The notes: generated by a model not told the origin, from the letters alone. A stretch of DNA of 64,000 nucleotides from Candidatus Pelagibacter communis (GCF_001179925.1 NZ_CVSF01000068.1:99520-163519); one strand, 5' to 3'; numbered from the stretch's first letter, positions 32,098 to 45,156 are shown. Translations and numbers: made by a program.

Positions 32098-34053
32098 TTA
32101 ATTAAAGTTAATTGGGTCAACATCAACTGAAAGTTTTATTCCAGAAGAAAATTTATATTTTGGAATAATTTTTGCAAGAGAGCTTTGTAGTTTAATGGAT
32201 TTTAAGCCTCTAATTAAAAATCTAATTCTAAATTTTCCCTTTAATCTAAATAATGGAGCATTCACTGGCCCTAATATTTTTCCTTCAATTTTATTTTCAA
32301 TAAAATTTTGAAAATTAATAGCTTCTTTTTCTAATTTAATTTCATTATCTCCCGTTAAGATTAAAGAAATAAACCTTTGAAATGGAGGTAGTTTATTTTT
32401 TTTTCTTATCTCTAGTTCTCTTTCTAAAAAAATATCTGGATTTTTACTTGTAATTTCTGAAATCATCTTAGTATTATTTTCATAAGTTTGAAAATATACC
32501 GTTGCTGGCTTTCCTGTTCTTCCTGCACGTCCTGAAAGTTGATGATAAAGCTGCAAATTTTTTTCTGCACCTCTTAAATCATGTCCTTGAGATGAAAGAT
32601 CGATATCAACAACTACAATACAATTCAAGCTTGGAAAATGAAAACCTTTTGAAATTAATTGAGTTCCAACCAAAATATGCGTTTCATTATTAATAATTTT
32701 ATCCATTTTTTCTTTAGAATCTTTTTTATTCATTGTATCACTTGAAAAAATCTCTATTTTTTTTCCAGGAAATTTTCTTTTGACCTCTTCTGAAATTCTC
32801 TCAACACCAGGGCCACTAAAAATAAATTCACAATTCCCTTCTTTTGTACAGTTCCTTTTAAGATCAGATTTATATCCACAATAATGGCATAATAAGTTAT
32901 TTTTATTTTTATGATAAACTAAATTGATACTACAATTTGGACATGTAAAACTTGTAAAACACTTATTGCATAAAGCATTTGGAGAAAAACCTCTTCTGTT
33001 TAAAAAAAACAAAACTTGATCTTTTTTTTCCAAATGTAAATTAACTTTTTCAATAATTTTATTTGATAGCCATGATTGTTTTTCAAGTTTTGTATTATTT
33101 AAATTAATAATTTCATAATTAGGTAAAGCTGCGTTTTGATATCTTTCGTTTAACCTAGAAACCTCGTATTTACCTTTTTTAATATTTTCAAAAGTTTCTA
33201 TAGATGGAACAGCAGTAATCAAATTGATTGGAATATTTTCAAAAGATGCTCTAGAAATCGCCATGTCACGAGCATTGTAGGTTATGCCCTCATCCTGTTT
33301 AAATGATTGATCATGTTCCTCATCAACAATTATCATTCCTAATTTTTTAAATGGTAAAAATAATGAAGACCTTGCACCAATAATTATTTTTATTTTACCA
33401 TTAGAAACACCGCTCCAAATTAATTCCTTTTTTTTTTTTGAAATACCAGAATGCCAAACTGCGGGCTTAAAACCAAAATATTCAAAAAATTTTTGTTCAA
33501 ACTGACTAGTTAAACCTATTTCTGGTAATAAAATTAATCCTTGAAAACCCTTCTTTATCAGAGGTTTTAACGCTTCAAAATAAACTAAAGTTTTACCTGA
33601 TCCAGTAGTACCTTGCAAAACATGAACTCTAAATTTTTTATTTGAAACATTCATTTTTTTTAAAGATTTATTTTGATCACTAGAAAGCTTGATTAAGTTT
33701 TGTTTAATTTTGTTATCAAATATTTGATAAAGTTGAGTTTCTTTATTTTCTATTGCCTTACTGCTTAAGAGCACTAGTTTTAATGCCATACCCTTTGGGA
33801 TAAGATTATATTCTGCAAACCAATTTAAAAAGTTTATTGTATTTTCTTTTAATGGAGTAACGTCTAATTTCTTGATTACATTTTTAGTCTTAAAATCTTT
33901 ATTGTTATTTTTTTCAAATTCGTCCCAAACAACACCAGTAATTTTGGATTTTCCAAAAGGTACAAGTACATAATCACCAACTTTAAGATTTAAATTACTT
34001 TCATAAGTAAATGGATGATTAAAAATATTTGGTACAAGAATCGGAAATTTCAT
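32098..34053 (-). CDS. priA: Primosomal replication protein N' (helicase PriA)
   Basis: The protein has 651 residues, shorter than E. coli PriA (about 730). The N-terminal 3'-DNA-binding region is followed by Walker A GTTGSGKTLVY near 150, DEEH near 243, zinc-binding cysteine pairs (CNKC, CPNC, CHYC) near 355-395, and helicase motifs including GTQLISKGFHFP and GRAGRTGKP. It restarts stalled replication forks. It is the last gene after the mdh-suc-lpd series, 22 bases after lpd. Confidence 0.95.
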   Translation of the reverse strand: MKFPILVPNIFNHPFTYESNLNLKVGDYVLVPFGKSKITGVVWDEFEKNNNKDFKTKNVIKKLDVTPLKENTINFLNWFAEYNLIPKGMALKLVLLSSKAIENKETQLYQIFDNKIKQNLIKLSSDQNKSLKKMNVSNKKFRVHVLQGTTGSGKTLVYFEALKPLIKKGFQGLILLPEIGLTSQFEQKFFEYFGFKPAVWHSGISKKKKELIWSGVSNGKIKIIIGARSSLFLPFKKLGMIIVDEEHDQSFKQDEGITYNARDMAISRASFENIPINLITAVPSIETFENIKKGKYEVSRLNERYQNAALPNYEIINLNNTKLEKQSWLSNKIIEKVNLHLEKKDQVLFFLNRRGFSPNALCNKCFTSFTCPNCSINLVYHKNKNNLLCHYCGYKSDLKRNCTKEGNCEFIFSGPGVERISEEVKRKFPGKKIEIFSSDTMNKKDSKEKMDKIINNETHILVGTQLISKGFHFPSLNCIVVVDIDLSSQGHDLRGAEKNLQLYHQLSGRAGRTGKPATVYFQTYENNTKMISEITSKNPDIFLERELEIRKKNKLPPFQRFISLILTGDNEIKLEKEAINFQNFIENKIEGKILGPVNAPLFRLKGKFRIRFLIRGLKSIKLQSSLAKIIPKYKFSSGIKLSVDVDPINFN

Positions 34054-34075
34054 ACTTTTATAATATGAAAAAAAA

Positions 34076-35476
34076 TTAAGAGTGTATTGCTCTTTTATCT
34101 ACTGATAGTGCTGCTTCTTTCACTGCCTCTGAGAATGTTGGGTGAGCATGACATGTTCTGGCAATATCCTCTGAACTTGCCCCAAATTCCATAGCAACAC
34201 CAATTTCTGCTATTAATTCTCCAGCGTGAGGTCCTATTAGGTGCGCTCCTAAAACTTTATCTGTTTTTGCATCTGCTAAAATTTTTACAAATCCTTCGGC
34301 ATCGTCAATTGCTTTCGCTCTGGAATTGGCCATAAAAGAGAATTTCCCAATTTTATAATCTATTTTCTTTTCTTTTAATTGTTCCTCAGTCTTTCCAATA
34401 GAAGCAACCTCTGGTGTTGTATAAATTACTCCTGGTATTGTATCATAATTGACATGTCCAGATTGACCAACAATATTTTCTGCAGCGGCAATACCCTCAT
34501 CTTCTGCTTTATGAGCTAACATTGGGCCACTAATAACATCACCTATAGCATAAATATTTTCTTTAGTAGTTTTAAAATTCTTATCAGTTTTTATTCTTTT
34601 TTTTTCATCTAACTCAATACCTAGCATCTCTAAATTTAAATCTTTGGTATTTGGTTTTCTTCCAACTGAAATCAAAACTACCTCACAGTCAAAATCGTTT
34701 TTTTTTCCATCTTTATCAGTGGTAGAAACCACTGCGCCAGAATTATTTTTTTTTATTGTATTAACTTTATGCTGCATGTGAAATTTTATTCCTTGTTTTT
34801 TAAGAATCTTCATAAATTCTTTTGAAATTTCCATATCCATACCAGGTGTTATATTTTCCAAAAATTCAATCACGTGGACTTCCGTCCCGAGTCTCGACCA
34901 AACTGATCCCATCTCTAACCCAATATATCCACCTCCAACTACAATCATTTTTTTTGGGACTTTTTCAATATTTAAAGCTCCTGTTGAAGACAAAATTATT
35001 TTTTCATCAAATTCTATTCCAGGAAGTGAAACAGGAACAGAACCAGTAGCAATTACTGTTTTCTCAGCATTAATTATTATTTCTTTGTTCTCAATATCTT
35101 TAATTAAGATTTGTTTTTCTGACTTAAAACTTCCAACACCTTTAAAATATTTAACTTTATTTTTTTTTAGCAGAAATTCCACACCTTTGGTTAAAACTGT
35201 AACTGCTTTATCTTTGCTTTTCATCATTTTGCTTAAATTTAATTTCACTTCACCAACTTCTATACCCTTATTGGATAAGTTCTTAACTTTGTTAAACTCT
35301 TCCGATAGATTTAATAGACTTTTTGATGGTATACACCCAACATTTAAGCAGGTTCCCCCCAAAGATCCTCTAGACTCAATACAGGCTGTTTTTAATCCTA
35401 GTTGAGCAAGCCTAATCGCACAAACGTATCCCCCGGGTCCACCACCAATTACTACTGCTTGAAAATTTTCTGACAT
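34076..35476 (-). CDS. lpdA: Dihydrolipoamide dehydrogenase (E3)
   Basis: A flavoprotein of 466 residues. FAD-binding GGGPGGY is near residue 11, the redox pair Cys43/Cys48 lies in GGTCLNVGCIPS, the NAD site GGGYIGLEMGSVW near 180, and the C-terminal HAHPTFSEA supplies the catalytic His-Glu. It reoxidises the lipoyl group of E2. Its place directly after sucB makes it the E3 of 2-oxoglutarate dehydrogenase. It may also serve other lipoyl complexes. Confidence 0.96.
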   Translation of the reverse strand: MSENFQAVVIGGGPGGYVCAIRLAQLGLKTACIESRGSLGGTCLNVGCIPSKSLLNLSEEFNKVKNLSNKGIEVGEVKLNLSKMMKSKDKAVTVLTKGVEFLLKKNKVKYFKGVGSFKSEKQILIKDIENKEIIINAEKTVIATGSVPVSLPGIEFDEKIILSSTGALNIEKVPKKMIVVGGGYIGLEMGSVWSRLGTEVHVIEFLENITPGMDMEISKEFMKILKKQGIKFHMQHKVNTIKKNNSGAVVSTTDKDGKKNDFDCEVVLISVGRKPNTKDLNLEMLGIELDEKKRIKTDKNFKTTKENIYAIGDVISGPMLAHKAEDEGIAAAENIVGQSGHVNYDTIPGVIYTTPEVASIGKTEEQLKEKKIDYKIGKFSFMANSRAKAIDDAEGFVKILADAKTDKVLGAHLIGPHAGELIAEIGVAMEFGASSEDIARTCHAHPTFSEAVKEAALSVDKRAIHS

Positions 35477-36769
35477 TTAAATTTCTAAAAACAACCTTCT
35501 TGGGTCTTCTAAATTTTCCTTAATCATCTTTAAAAACGATACTGAATCTTTTCCGTCTATAATCCTATGATCGTAAGACAAAGCTAAGTACATAATTGGT
35601 CTTATCTTTATTTCTCCATCGACTATAATTGGTCTTTCAACGATATTATGCATTCCTAATACGCCGGATTGAGGTAAATTTAAAATTGGCGTGGATAACA
35701 TTGATCCATATACGCCACCATTACTTATAGTAAATGTTCCACCTTGTAAATCTTCAATAATCAATTTGCCTTCTTTTGCTTTTTCTGAAATTTCTTTTAT
35801 ATTTTTTTCAATATCAGCAAATGATAATTCGTCTGCATTTTTTAAAACTGGAACAACCAAACCCTTCTCTGTGCCAACAGCAAAACTAATATTATAATAA
35901 TTTTTATAAATTATATGCTCACCATCTATCTCAGCATTAACTGCTGGAAAAGATTTAAGAGCAACAATAGAAGCTTTCACAAAAAAAGACATAAAACCTA
36001 ATTTAATTCCATACCTGCTTTGAAAATCAGATTGATTTTCTTTTCTCATTTCTATGATATTAGACATATCAACTTCATTAAAAGTAGTTAAAATTGCAGC
36101 ATTTTCTTGAGCTTGTTTTAATCTTTTCGCTATGGTTTGTCTTAATCTAGTCATTCTAATTTTTTCCTCAGGACCAAATTCAGTTTTTCTTTCAGATGGC
36201 TTGGGTTGTACTCCCATTAGACTAATTAAATCTCCTTTTAAAATTCTTCCATCTTTTCCTGTTCCCTCTATTGATTGTATATCTATATTATTTTCAGTAA
36301 CAATTTTTCGAACGGCTGGTGACATATCTTCTTTTTTTGTTTTAATATCTAAAGTTTTTTCATCTTCAATTTCATTTGTTAGAATTAAAGGTTCTTCATC
36401 CTTTGGAACTTGATCTGTCGTTTTATCAAAAACTTTTAACTCCTTTTCCGCAACTTCTAAATTGACAACATTATCTTCATTTGATGAAGGTTCAATTTTT
36501 TCAATTATTTCTTTTTTATTCTCACTAGCTCCATTATTTGAGACTAAACCAAGAAGAGCACCTACTTCGACAGTGCTTCCATCTTTGGAATTAATTTTAG
36601 ACAACACACCACTTACTGGTGAGGGGACTTCTAAATTAACTTTATCTGTTTCTAACTCAACAATTGGTTCATCAGCCTCAACTACATCACCTTCATTTTT
36701 TAGCCATTTTGAAACAGTTGCTTCTGTAATACTTTCGCCTAAAACTGGAACTACAATTTTTTCACTCAT
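35477..36769 (-). CDS. sucB: Dihydrolipoyl succinyltransferase (2-oxoglutarate dehydrogenase E2)
   Basis: The protein has 430 residues: one lipoyl domain at about 2-76 with lipoyl Lys43 in ETDKVNLEV, an acidic linker, a peripheral-subunit-binding domain at about 148-185 ([20 protein letters not shown]), and the acyltransferase core with [10 protein letters not shown] near 400. It transfers succinyl groups from lipoate to CoA. It sits between sucA and lpd with minimal gaps. Confidence 0.96.
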   Translation of the reverse strand: MSEKIVVPVLGESITEATVSKWLKNEGDVVEADEPIVELETDKVNLEVPSPVSGVLSKINSKDGSTVEVGALLGLVSNNGASENKKEIIEKIEPSSNEDNVVNLEVAEKELKVFDKTTDQVPKDEEPLILTNEIEDEKTLDIKTKKEDMSPAVRKIVTENNIDIQSIEGTGKDGRILKGDLISLMGVQPKPSERKTEFGPEEKIRMTRLRQTIAKRLKQAQENAAILTTFNEVDMSNIIEMRKENQSDFQSRYGIKLGFMSFFVKASIVALKSFPAVNAEIDGEHIIYKNYYNISFAVGTEKGLVVPVLKNADELSFADIEKNIKEISEKAKEGKLIIEDLQGGTFTISNGGVYGSMLSTPILNLPQSGVLGMHNIVERPIIVDGEIKIRPIMYLALSYDHRIIDGKDSVSFLKMIKENLEDPRRLFLEI

Positions 36770-36774
36770 TAGTT

Positions 36775-39648
36775 TTATTCAAACACTTTTTTTATAATTT
36801 CTTGTTGTTGAGAAATATGTCTTTTTGCATATCCGGTTGCTGGTGATGCATCTGGACTTCTTCCTATATAAGAAATCTTATTATTATTAGCCTTAATATT
36901 ATCTAATGTCCATTGGATATAGTCTCTTACTGAAAACCAAGCTCCCATATTTTTTGGTTCCTCTTGACACCAATAAAATTTTGCATTTTTAGCATATGGT
37001 TTAAGTTCTTTTACAAGCGTTTTAGCAGGAAATGGATAAAGCTGTTCAATCCTATAAAATATAACATCATCCCTTTTCAACTTTTCTCTAGCCTCAAGTA
37101 GATCAAAATATATTTTTCCAGAACACAATATCACTTTTTTAATTTTCTCTGGTTTTTTTAATTTAATGAAACCTTTAATTTTAGGATCAATAGCATGATC
37201 CCATAAAATTCTATGAAATGAATTTTTCTTGCTAAAATCTTCTATATTAGAAACACAATTTTTGTTTCTTAATAATGATTTCGGTGTCATAATAATTAAT
37301 GGTTTTCTAAAATCTCTATGCATCTGCCTTCTTAAAGCATGAAAATAATTAGCTGGTGTAGTGCAATTCATGACTTGCATATTGTCATTTGAACATAATT
37401 GTAAAAATCTCTCTAATCTTGCAGAAGAATGTTCAGGTCCTTGACCTTCGTATCCGTGAGGCAATAGCATCACTAACCCAGAGGCTCTAGACCATTTTCT
37501 CTCACCTGATGCAACAAATTGATCAATCACCACTTGAGCACCATTTGCAAAATCTCCAAATTGTGCTTCCCAAATAGTTAAGGTGTTAGGTTCAACTAAA
37601 CTATAACCGTATTCAAATCCAAGAACTGCAAGTTCAGATAAAAAACTATCAACAACTTCAAAGTTTTTTTGTTTTTTTGAAATATTATTTAAAGGTATAT
37701 ACCTAGAATTATCCAATTGATTCCTTAATACTGAATGTCTTTGACTAAAGGTTCCTCTCCCAGAATCTTGTCCCACCAGTCTTACTGGATAGCCCTCATT
37801 CAATAATGATCCAAAAGCCAAAGATTCTGCTGAAGCCCAATCTATATCTTTCCCACTTAAAATTGCTTGTTTTCTACTATCTAAAACTTTTGCTATAGTT
37901 TTATGAATATTTACCTCCTTTGGAATATTATTTATCTTCTCTGAAATTTCCCTTAGTTCTTTAGTGTCTGATCCAGTGATTCCTCTTTTATCTTTACCTC
38001 TTTCAGGTTTGTACCTCGACCAAGTTCCTTCAAACCATTCTATTTTAGGTTTATAATCTTTTGCACTTTTAAATTGTTCGTCTAATAAATCTTTAAATTT
38101 TTTAATTGATAAATTTAAATAGTCATTTGTAATTGAATCCTCTTTAATAAGTTTGTTCCCATAAACCTTTACTGGAGATGGATGAGATCTAATTTTCTTA
38201 TACATCAATGGTTGAGTAAAAGAAGGTTCATCTCCCTCGTTATGACCAAATCTTCTGTAACAAATTAAGTCAATCACTACATCTCTATTAAATTTTAATC
38301 TGAAATCTGTCGCTATTCTTGCAGCATAAACTGCTGCTTCAGGATCATCTCCGTTGACATGAATAATCGGAGCTTCAACCATCTTTGCAATATCTGAAGG
38401 ATAAGGAGAAGATCTAGCAAATCTAGGGCTTGTCGTAAAACCTATTTGATTATTTATAATAATATGAATTGTTCCTCCAGTATTGTGGCCTGGAAGACCT
38501 GACATCGCAAAACACTCTGCTACAACACCTTGTCCAGCAAAAGCTGCATCTCCATGAATTAAAATAGGAATAACTTTTTTTCTTTTTTTGTCTAAATGAA
38601 AAAATTGTTTAGCTCTTGTTTGCCCTAAGACGACTGGATTAACCGCCTCAAGATGAGATGGATTATCAGTTAAACTCACATGCACTGAGTTTCCATCAAA
38701 TTCTCTATTAGATGAAGCTCCTAAATGATATTTTACATCTCCAGTATCATCTTTAGATTTTGAGTTTATTTCTCCCGCAAATTCATTAAATATTCTTTTA
38801 TAAGACTTTTGTAATACATTAGCCAAAACATTAAGTCTGCCTCTATGAGACATTCCTATTTTAACTTCTTTTATTTTTGATTGCCCACCGATTTTAATAA
38901 TTTGTTCAAGAGCAGGGATTAAACTCTCACCTCCATCAAGACCGAATCTTTTAGTACCAACGTATTTTGTATGCAAAAATTTTTCAAAACCCTCGGCTTG
39001 AATTAATTTATTTAAAATTGCCTCTTTTCCATTTTGTGTAAATTTAAAATCATCAGTTTTTTCAACTCTATCTCTAAACCATTTTCTCTCATTTGGATTT
39101 GAAATGTGCATGTATTCATAACCTAATGATCCGCAATATTTTTCTCTTAAAAAGTTAAGTATTTCTGTAATGTTTGAATATTGTTTATTTGTTACCCCAT
39201 CTAAAAAAATTTTTTTTTTGTAATCCTCTTTTTTAAAACCATACGACTCTGGATGTAGTTCATCTAAATAATCAGATTTTAATAATCCCAAAGGATCCAA
39301 TTTAGCGATTAAATGACCTCTTTGCCTATATGACCTTATCATTGCAACTGCTTTAATTGAATTTGCATTAGATTTCGTTGTTTCTATTTCCCTTGGCTGA
39401 TCAATTTCAACATTTGTCTCTGTAATTTTTTTTAATGCAACTTTTTTGTAGGGTCTCCACGACGGTCCATTAATTTCATTTAAAATAACGTCTTTTTCAT
39501 CTCCTATTTTATTAAAGTATTTCTTCCAGCTTTCAGGTAATGAAGGGTCATTATTTACATATTTTAAGTACATCTCCTCTAAAAAAATACTATTTGACTT
39601 AGTTAAAAAAGATGTTTTTTCGTATTCGAGGTTCTTAGAAGAAGACAT
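36775..39648 (-). CDS. sucA: 2-oxoglutarate dehydrogenase E1
   Basis: The protein has 957 residues, full length. The N-terminal helix binds E2, [13 protein letters not shown] near 265 and [13 protein letters not shown] near 365 bind thiamine diphosphate, and [16 protein letters not shown] near 480 and [22 protein letters not shown]'s region near 735 are family signatures. It decarboxylates 2-oxoglutarate in the TCA cycle. It lies 35 bases after sucD. Confidence 0.97.
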   Translation of the reverse strand: MSSSKNLEYEKTSFLTKSNSIFLEEMYLKYVNNDPSLPESWKKYFNKIGDEKDVILNEINGPSWRPYKKVALKKITETNVEIDQPREIETTKSNANSIKAVAMIRSYRQRGHLIAKLDPLGLLKSDYLDELHPESYGFKKEDYKKKIFLDGVTNKQYSNITEILNFLREKYCGSLGYEYMHISNPNERKWFRDRVEKTDDFKFTQNGKEAILNKLIQAEGFEKFLHTKYVGTKRFGLDGGESLIPALEQIIKIGGQSKIKEVKIGMSHRGRLNVLANVLQKSYKRIFNEFAGEINSKSKDDTGDVKYHLGASSNREFDGNSVHVSLTDNPSHLEAVNPVVLGQTRAKQFFHLDKKRKKVIPILIHGDAAFAGQGVVAECFAMSGLPGHNTGGTIHIIINNQIGFTTSPRFARSSPYPSDIAKMVEAPIIHVNGDDPEAAVYAARIATDFRLKFNRDVVIDLICYRRFGHNEGDEPSFTQPLMYKKIRSHPSPVKVYGNKLIKEDSITNDYLNLSIKKFKDLLDEQFKSAKDYKPKIEWFEGTWSRYKPERGKDKRGITGSDTKELREISEKINNIPKEVNIHKTIAKVLDSRKQAILSGKDIDWASAESLAFGSLLNEGYPVRLVGQDSGRGTFSQRHSVLRNQLDNSRYIPLNNISKKQKNFEVVDSFLSELAVLGFEYGYSLVEPNTLTIWEAQFGDFANGAQVVIDQFVASGERKWSRASGLVMLLPHGYEGQGPEHSSARLERFLQLCSNDNMQVMNCTTPANYFHALRRQMHRDFRKPLIIMTPKSLLRNKNCVSNIEDFSKKNSFHRILWDHAIDPKIKGFIKLKKPEKIKKVILCSGKIYFDLLEAREKLKRDDVIFYRIEQLYPFPAKTLVKELKPYAKNAKFYWCQEEPKNMGAWFSVRDYIQWTLDNIKANNNKISYIGRSPDASPATGYAKRHISQQQEIIKKVFE

Positions 39649-39683
39649 TATTTTATTCTAATATAGACTTACAAGAATTTTTT

Positions 39684-40559
39684 TCAATTAGACAATTTAT
39701 TAAAAAGTGTCTCCCCAATTTTTGATGGTGAGTTTGCTACTGTAATCCCACATTCTTCCATCTTTTTAATTTTATCTTCTGCTCCACCTTTACCTCCTGA
39801 AATTATTGCTCCTGCATGGCCCATTCTTCTACCCGGAGGTGCTGTTATTCCAGCAATAAAACCTACTATTGGTTTTTTAATTTGATGATTTTTTATAAAC
39901 TCAGCAGCTTCCTCCTCTGCAGTTCCACCAATCTCACCTATCATCAAAATTGATTGGGTTTCTTTATCATGTAAAAACAAATCCAAACAGTCTATAAAAT
40001 TAGTTCCATTTATGGGGTCACCTCCAATTCCTATACAAGTAGATTGGCCTAATCCATTTTCAGTAGTCTGAGCAACAGCTTCATAGGTCAAAGTTCCAGA
40101 TCGCGATACTATACCTACTGATCCTTTTTTATGAATGCTTCCTGGCATAATTCCAATTTTGCACTCATCTGGAGTTATAATGCCCGGACAATTCGGACCA
40201 ATTAATCTGCTCTTTGATTTAGATAACTTTTGTCTCACTTTTAACATGTCTTGAATCGGTATTCCCTCTGTAATACAAATTATTAACTCTAGTTCAGTAT
40301 CTATAGCTTCAATAATTGCAGCTGCAGCAAATTTAGCGGGTACATAAATCATAGTTGCATCTGCTCCAACTTTGTCTTTTGCTTCTTTTACTGAATTAAA
40401 AACTGGCTTCCCGAGGTGTTCTTGACCACCTTTATTTGGAGTAACTCCTCCAACAAGATTGGTTCCGTAATTTATAGCTTGTTCTGAATGAAAAGTTCCA
40501 TGACTTCCTGTAAAGCCCTGACAAATCACTTTAGTATTTTTATTTACTAAAACTGACAT
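39684..40559 (-). CDS. sucD: Succinyl-CoA synthetase alpha subunit
   Basis: The protein has 291 residues. The N-terminal CoA-binding Rossmann domain has [17 protein letters not shown] and [12 protein letters not shown]. The phosphorylated histidine lies in [14 protein letters not shown] near 250. It works with SucC in substrate-level phosphorylation. The start overlaps the end of sucC by one base. Confidence 0.97.
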   Translation of the reverse strand: MSVLVNKNTKVICQGFTGSHGTFHSEQAINYGTNLVGGVTPNKGGQEHLGKPVFNSVKEAKDKVGADATMIYVPAKFAAAAIIEAIDTELELIICITEGIPIQDMLKVRQKLSKSKSRLIGPNCPGIITPDECKIGIMPGSIHKKGSVGIVSRSGTLTYEAVAQTTENGLGQSTCIGIGGDPINGTNFIDCLDLFLHDKETQSILMIGEIGGTAEEEAAEFIKNHQIKKPIVGFIAGITAPPGRRMGHAGAIISGGKGGAEDKIKKMEECGITVANSPSKIGETLFNKLSN

Positions 40560-41718
40560 TATTTAATTACCTCAACAATTTTTTTTGCTGCATCATCTAA
40601 ATTTTCAGCCGAGATTAAATCTAGACCCGAATTATCTAAAATATTTTTTCCCTCTTTATAATTTGTTCCTGCAAGTCTAACTACTACAGGAACTTTAATT
40701 TTCATCTCTTTTGCTACATCAACAACGCCTTGAGCTAATACATCACATCTCATTATTCCGCCAAAAATGTTGATTAAAATACCCTTTACATTTTTATCTG
40801 ATAAAATGATTTTAAATGCAGCTGAAACTTTTTCTTTTGAAGCTCCACCTCCTACATCTAAAAAATTTGCTGGCTCAGATCCATAAAGCTTAATTATATC
40901 CATTGTGGCCATCGCTAGTCCAGCACCATTGACCATACAACCAATACTTCCATCTAATTTAATGTAAGCCAAATCATGTTTACTAGCCTCAATTTCTGAT
41001 GAATCTTCCTCATTTAAATCTCTAAGTTTCAAAATTTCTGGATGTCTGAATAAAGCATTGCTGTCAAAACTTACTTTAGCATCTAAACATACAATTTTTT
41101 TTTCTTTTGTTAATATTAATGGATTTACCTCTACCATGTTCGAGTCTGTATTTATAAACATCTTATAAATTGATTTTACTAATAGAATAGCTTCATTTTT
41201 AGAACTGCCCTCCAGATTAAATATTTCAACAATTTTTTGACATTCTTCATTCGAAATATCTTCTTTTAATTCAACTTTAGTTGTTGAAATTTTTTCCGGA
41301 AATTTATTTGCTACTTCTTCAATATCCATTCCTCCTTGATCACTCGAGATAAATGCAATTTTTGAGGATGCACGATCTACTAAACAAGATAAATAAAATT
41401 CTTTATCGATTTTTGATGAAACTTCTACATAGAGTCTTTTTACCTCTCTTCCCTCTGGCCCAGTTTGATGAGTAACTAGTTTTTTTCCTAAAAGTTCATT
41501 TGCTGATTTTTCAAGTTCACTCAAATTATCTAAAATTTTTACACCGCCCGCTTTTCCTCTTCCACCTGCATGGATTTGGGCTTTCAAAACATATTTTTCT
41601 GTTTTTAAAGATTTGCATTTCTCTAAAAGTTCCTTGACGGTAAATCCAAAAACTCCTTCTGGAACAACAGCGCCATATTTTTTTAAAATTTGCTTAGCTT
41701 GATGCTCGTGTATGTTCA

Positions 41719-41719
<1 letters not shown>
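40559..41719 (-). CDS. sucC: Succinyl-CoA synthetase beta subunit
   Basis: The protein has 386 residues. The N-terminal ATP-grasp domain starts [16 protein letters not shown] and includes [16 protein letters not shown]. The C-terminal domain has [15 protein letters not shown] near 327. It binds the nucleotide and forms the heterodimer with SucD. It overlaps mdh by one base. Confidence 0.97.
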
Positions 41720-42699
<980 letters not shown>

Positions 42700-42744
42700 T
42701 TATTGATAACTTGTGATTATTCAATAAAAATTTAAATCTTTATT

Positions 42745-43188
42745 TTAATCGTCTTCAATTAACTTAGAACAGATAGCCATATCCTCAGATATGTAAGAGC
42801 CTTTAAAGTGTGATTTATTTTTTTCCCAATTTTTTTTACCGTCAGCTATGTAATTACTGAATAACTCTTTTCTGTTATTCTCAGCTTCTTCTTGGGCTTC
42901 TTCAAGCTTCTTATTTTCCTCTATAACCATTAATTCTACAGATTTAAATAGCAAATTATTTGAAATTTCTATAAAGTTTTTTGATGATATTGCATCAGAT
43001 TTAAGAACTATTCCGGATGCGTAAGCATAAACTGAACTACACCTTTTAAGAAGATATATCTGTGTGGAGCCCTTTTCAATATCTTTTCCATCTAAATATT
43101 TTTTTAAAGAAATGTTTAAATCAGCTTTAGCAATACTAATTAAACACAATAAAAATAATATTGTAATGATCAATTTTATTTTATTCAT
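42745..43188 (-). CDS. Small secreted protein of unknown function
   Basis: The protein has 147 residues and is not recognised. Residues 1-22 form a clear signal peptide (basic start, hydrophobic core, then AKA before DLNIS), so it is probably periplasmic. The mature part is predicted mostly helical, with a charged stretch at about 93-120 rich in E, K and N. Two cysteines (near 50 and 141) could form a disulphide. It lies between dctM (18-base gap) and mdh, on the same strand as both. Confidence 0.7.
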   Translation of the reverse strand: MNKIKLIITILFLLCLISIAKADLNISLKKYLDGKDIEKGSTQIYLLKRCSSVYAYASGIVLKSDAISSKNFIEISNNLLFKSVELMVIEENKKLEEAQEEAENNRKELFSNYIADGKKNWEKNKSHFKGSYISEDMAICSKLIEDD

Positions 43189-43205
43189 GATGATATATTT
43201 CTATA

Positions 43206-44570
43206 TTATGGGCCGTATGCTACTTTTGGCAACCATGTTACTATTTCTGGAAAATTAAATACTATAGCAACTGCTATCACTTGAAGAATTACAAATGGAA
43301 TTATTCCTTTGTAAATGTTTGTTATTGAAATCCCTTGAGGGGCAACACCTTTCATGTAAAATAAAGCGAAACCAACAGGCGGAGTAATAAATGAAGTTTG
43401 CAAAACAACTGCAAACATAACTATAAACCATACTAAATCTACGCCCAGATCTACCATCACTGGTGCTAAAAAAGGTAGAATAATTAATGTAATTTCGATC
43501 CAATCTAAAAAGAATCCTAGCAGAAACGCAACGAACAAAACTACAATTACAACTCCACTAGTTCCAAAAGGTAGTGCCTTAAGAGCTCCTTCTATTAATT
43601 CGTCGCCTCCCAAACCCCTCAAAATTAAAGCAAACATAGTTGCTCCAACAAAAAGAGCAAAAATATAAGCTGTAGTATGTGTTGTTTTTCTAATTACAAT
43701 TTTTAAATCTGAAAAAGACAATCTTCCTCTAATCATTGCCAATAAAGATGCCCCCAAAGCTCCCACTCCTGATGCCTCTGTAGGTGTAGCTATCCCCATA
43801 AATATACTTCCTAAAACTGCTACGATTAACAGTGCTGGTGGTATAATAGATTTAAGTACCCTTAAAACTATTTTAAAATCTACTGGTTCTGCATCTTTTG
43901 GTAGTGGGGCTGCTTTTGGATTCATGTATGCATAAACGACAATAAATATTGTATAAAGTAATCCAAGTAATAAACCTGGAAATACTGCACCCATAAACAA
44001 ATCTCCAACTGATATTCGAACTTGATCTCCCATGATTACAAGCATAATGCTAGGAGGGATTAAAATTCCCAATGTTCCAGTGGCACAAACTACTCCACAT
44101 GCTAAATTTGGATTGTACTTATTTTTTAACATTAATGGCACACCTAAAATTGTAAGCAATACTACTGCGGCACCAATAATTCCTGTGGAAGCAGCAAGTA
44201 AAACTCCAATGAATACGATTGAGATTGCTAGTCCACCTCTTGTTTTACCAAATAATTTAGACAGATCTGTCATTAAATCTTCAGCAATCCCAGACTTATC
44301 CATCATGATTCCCATAAAAATAAACATTGGTAATGCAACTAAAACCCAGTTAGCCATGACGCCATAAAGCCGGTAAACCACCATTGAAGCAAATCCAAAA
44401 TCTACACCATAAAAAGTGTCAAATAAATTATCAGAGATCATTGATATAAATATAAAGAGAACTCCTAAGCCACCCATGGTCCAAGCTACTGGAAATCCAT
44501 AAAATATTAATGTTATAAAACTAAAAAATAGGGCTATTGCTAAAAAATATTCTGTAACTAATGAGATCAT
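43206..44570 (-). CDS. dctM: TRAP transporter large membrane subunit
   Basis: The protein has 454 residues with about 12 hydrophobic segments. GIATPTEASGVGALGA near 262 and PPSIMLVIMGDQ near 150 are DctM signatures. It carries out Na+-dependent uptake of organic acids together with DctQ and the periplasmic DctP. Its start overlaps dctQ by 4 bases. Confidence 0.95.
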   Translation of the reverse strand: MISLVTEYFLAIALFFSFITLIFYGFPVAWTMGGLGVLFIFISMISDNLFDTFYGVDFGFASMVVYRLYGVMANWVLVALPMFIFMGIMMDKSGIAEDLMTDLSKLFGKTRGGLAISIVFIGVLLAASTGIIGAAVVLLTILGVPLMLKNKYNPNLACGVVCATGTLGILIPPSIMLVIMGDQVRISVGDLFMGAVFPGLLLGLLYTIFIVVYAYMNPKAAPLPKDAEPVDFKIVLRVLKSIIPPALLIVAVLGSIFMGIATPTEASGVGALGASLLAMIRGRLSFSDLKIVIRKTTHTTAYIFALFVGATMFALILRGLGGDELIEGALKALPFGTSGVVIVVLFVAFLLGFFLDWIEITLIILPFLAPVMVDLGVDLVWFIVMFAVVLQTSFITPPVGFALFYMKGVAPQGISITNIYKGIIPFVILQVIAVAIVFNFPEIVTWLPKVAYGP

Positions 44571-45136
44571 TTTTTATCCTCTAATCCAAATCGAAGTGTG
44601 GTTATTATTCTTGTTATTCTTGATATTCCAGAAATTAATAACAAGAAGAAACTAATTACTAAAAAACCTTTTACAAACCATCTAGCAGGCAAACCATTAG
44701 CAGAGGTTGATCTTTCACTTGTAGTCCATGATAATTCAAAAAAAGGAACTGCATAGTAAAGAACAAGAATTACAAATGGTAAAAATAAAATTAATATACC
44801 AAATAGTTCAAACCATAACTTTTTTCTAAAACTCAATTTTTCACTTAAAACATCTACTCTAACATGGGAGTCTACAATATATGTTGAAGATAAACCAACT
44901 AACCAACCAATACAGTAAAGATGCCATTGAAGTTCTTCCAATTCAATCATTCCATTTTTAAAGACGTATCTTAAAACTACGTTCAAGATGATAACAATGA
45001 CCAAGAATACCCATAGCCAATTAAAAATTTCACCAATCTGTAAAACAAAATCATCTATTTTTTTTGTGATAGATGTATGTCTAAGCGGCAGCTTTTTATC
45101 AAGAGAACTTCCTACAGATGTAAAATCTTTAGACAT
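44567..45136 (-). CDS. dctQ: TRAP transporter small membrane subunit
   Basis: The protein has 189 residues with four hydrophobic segments, including VVLRYVFKNGMIELEELQWHL's region near 50-70 and a C-terminal segment near 155-172, typical of DctQ. An N-terminal cytoplasmic extension of about 25 residues precedes the first segment. A strong hairpin separates it from dctP upstream. Confidence 0.92.
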   Translation of the reverse strand: MSKDFTSVGSSLDKKLPLRHTSITKKIDDFVLQIGEIFNWLWVFLVIVIILNVVLRYVFKNGMIELEELQWHLYCIGWLVGLSSTYIVDSHVRVDVLSEKLSFRKKLWFELFGILILFLPFVILVLYYAVPFFELSWTTSERSTSANGLPARWFVKGFLVISFFLLLISGISRITRIITTLRFGLEDKK

Positions 45137-45156
45137 AATTTTTTTTACTTAAAAAC

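Noticed and set aside
36132..36797. Several plus-strand open frames opposite sucB and the sucA end
   Set aside because: Serine- and leucine-rich shadow translations of conserved genes with no family features.
43255..43503. 82-codon frame on the same strand as dctM but in another phase
   Set aside because: Fully inside the conserved dctM reading frame; no evidence of a second product.
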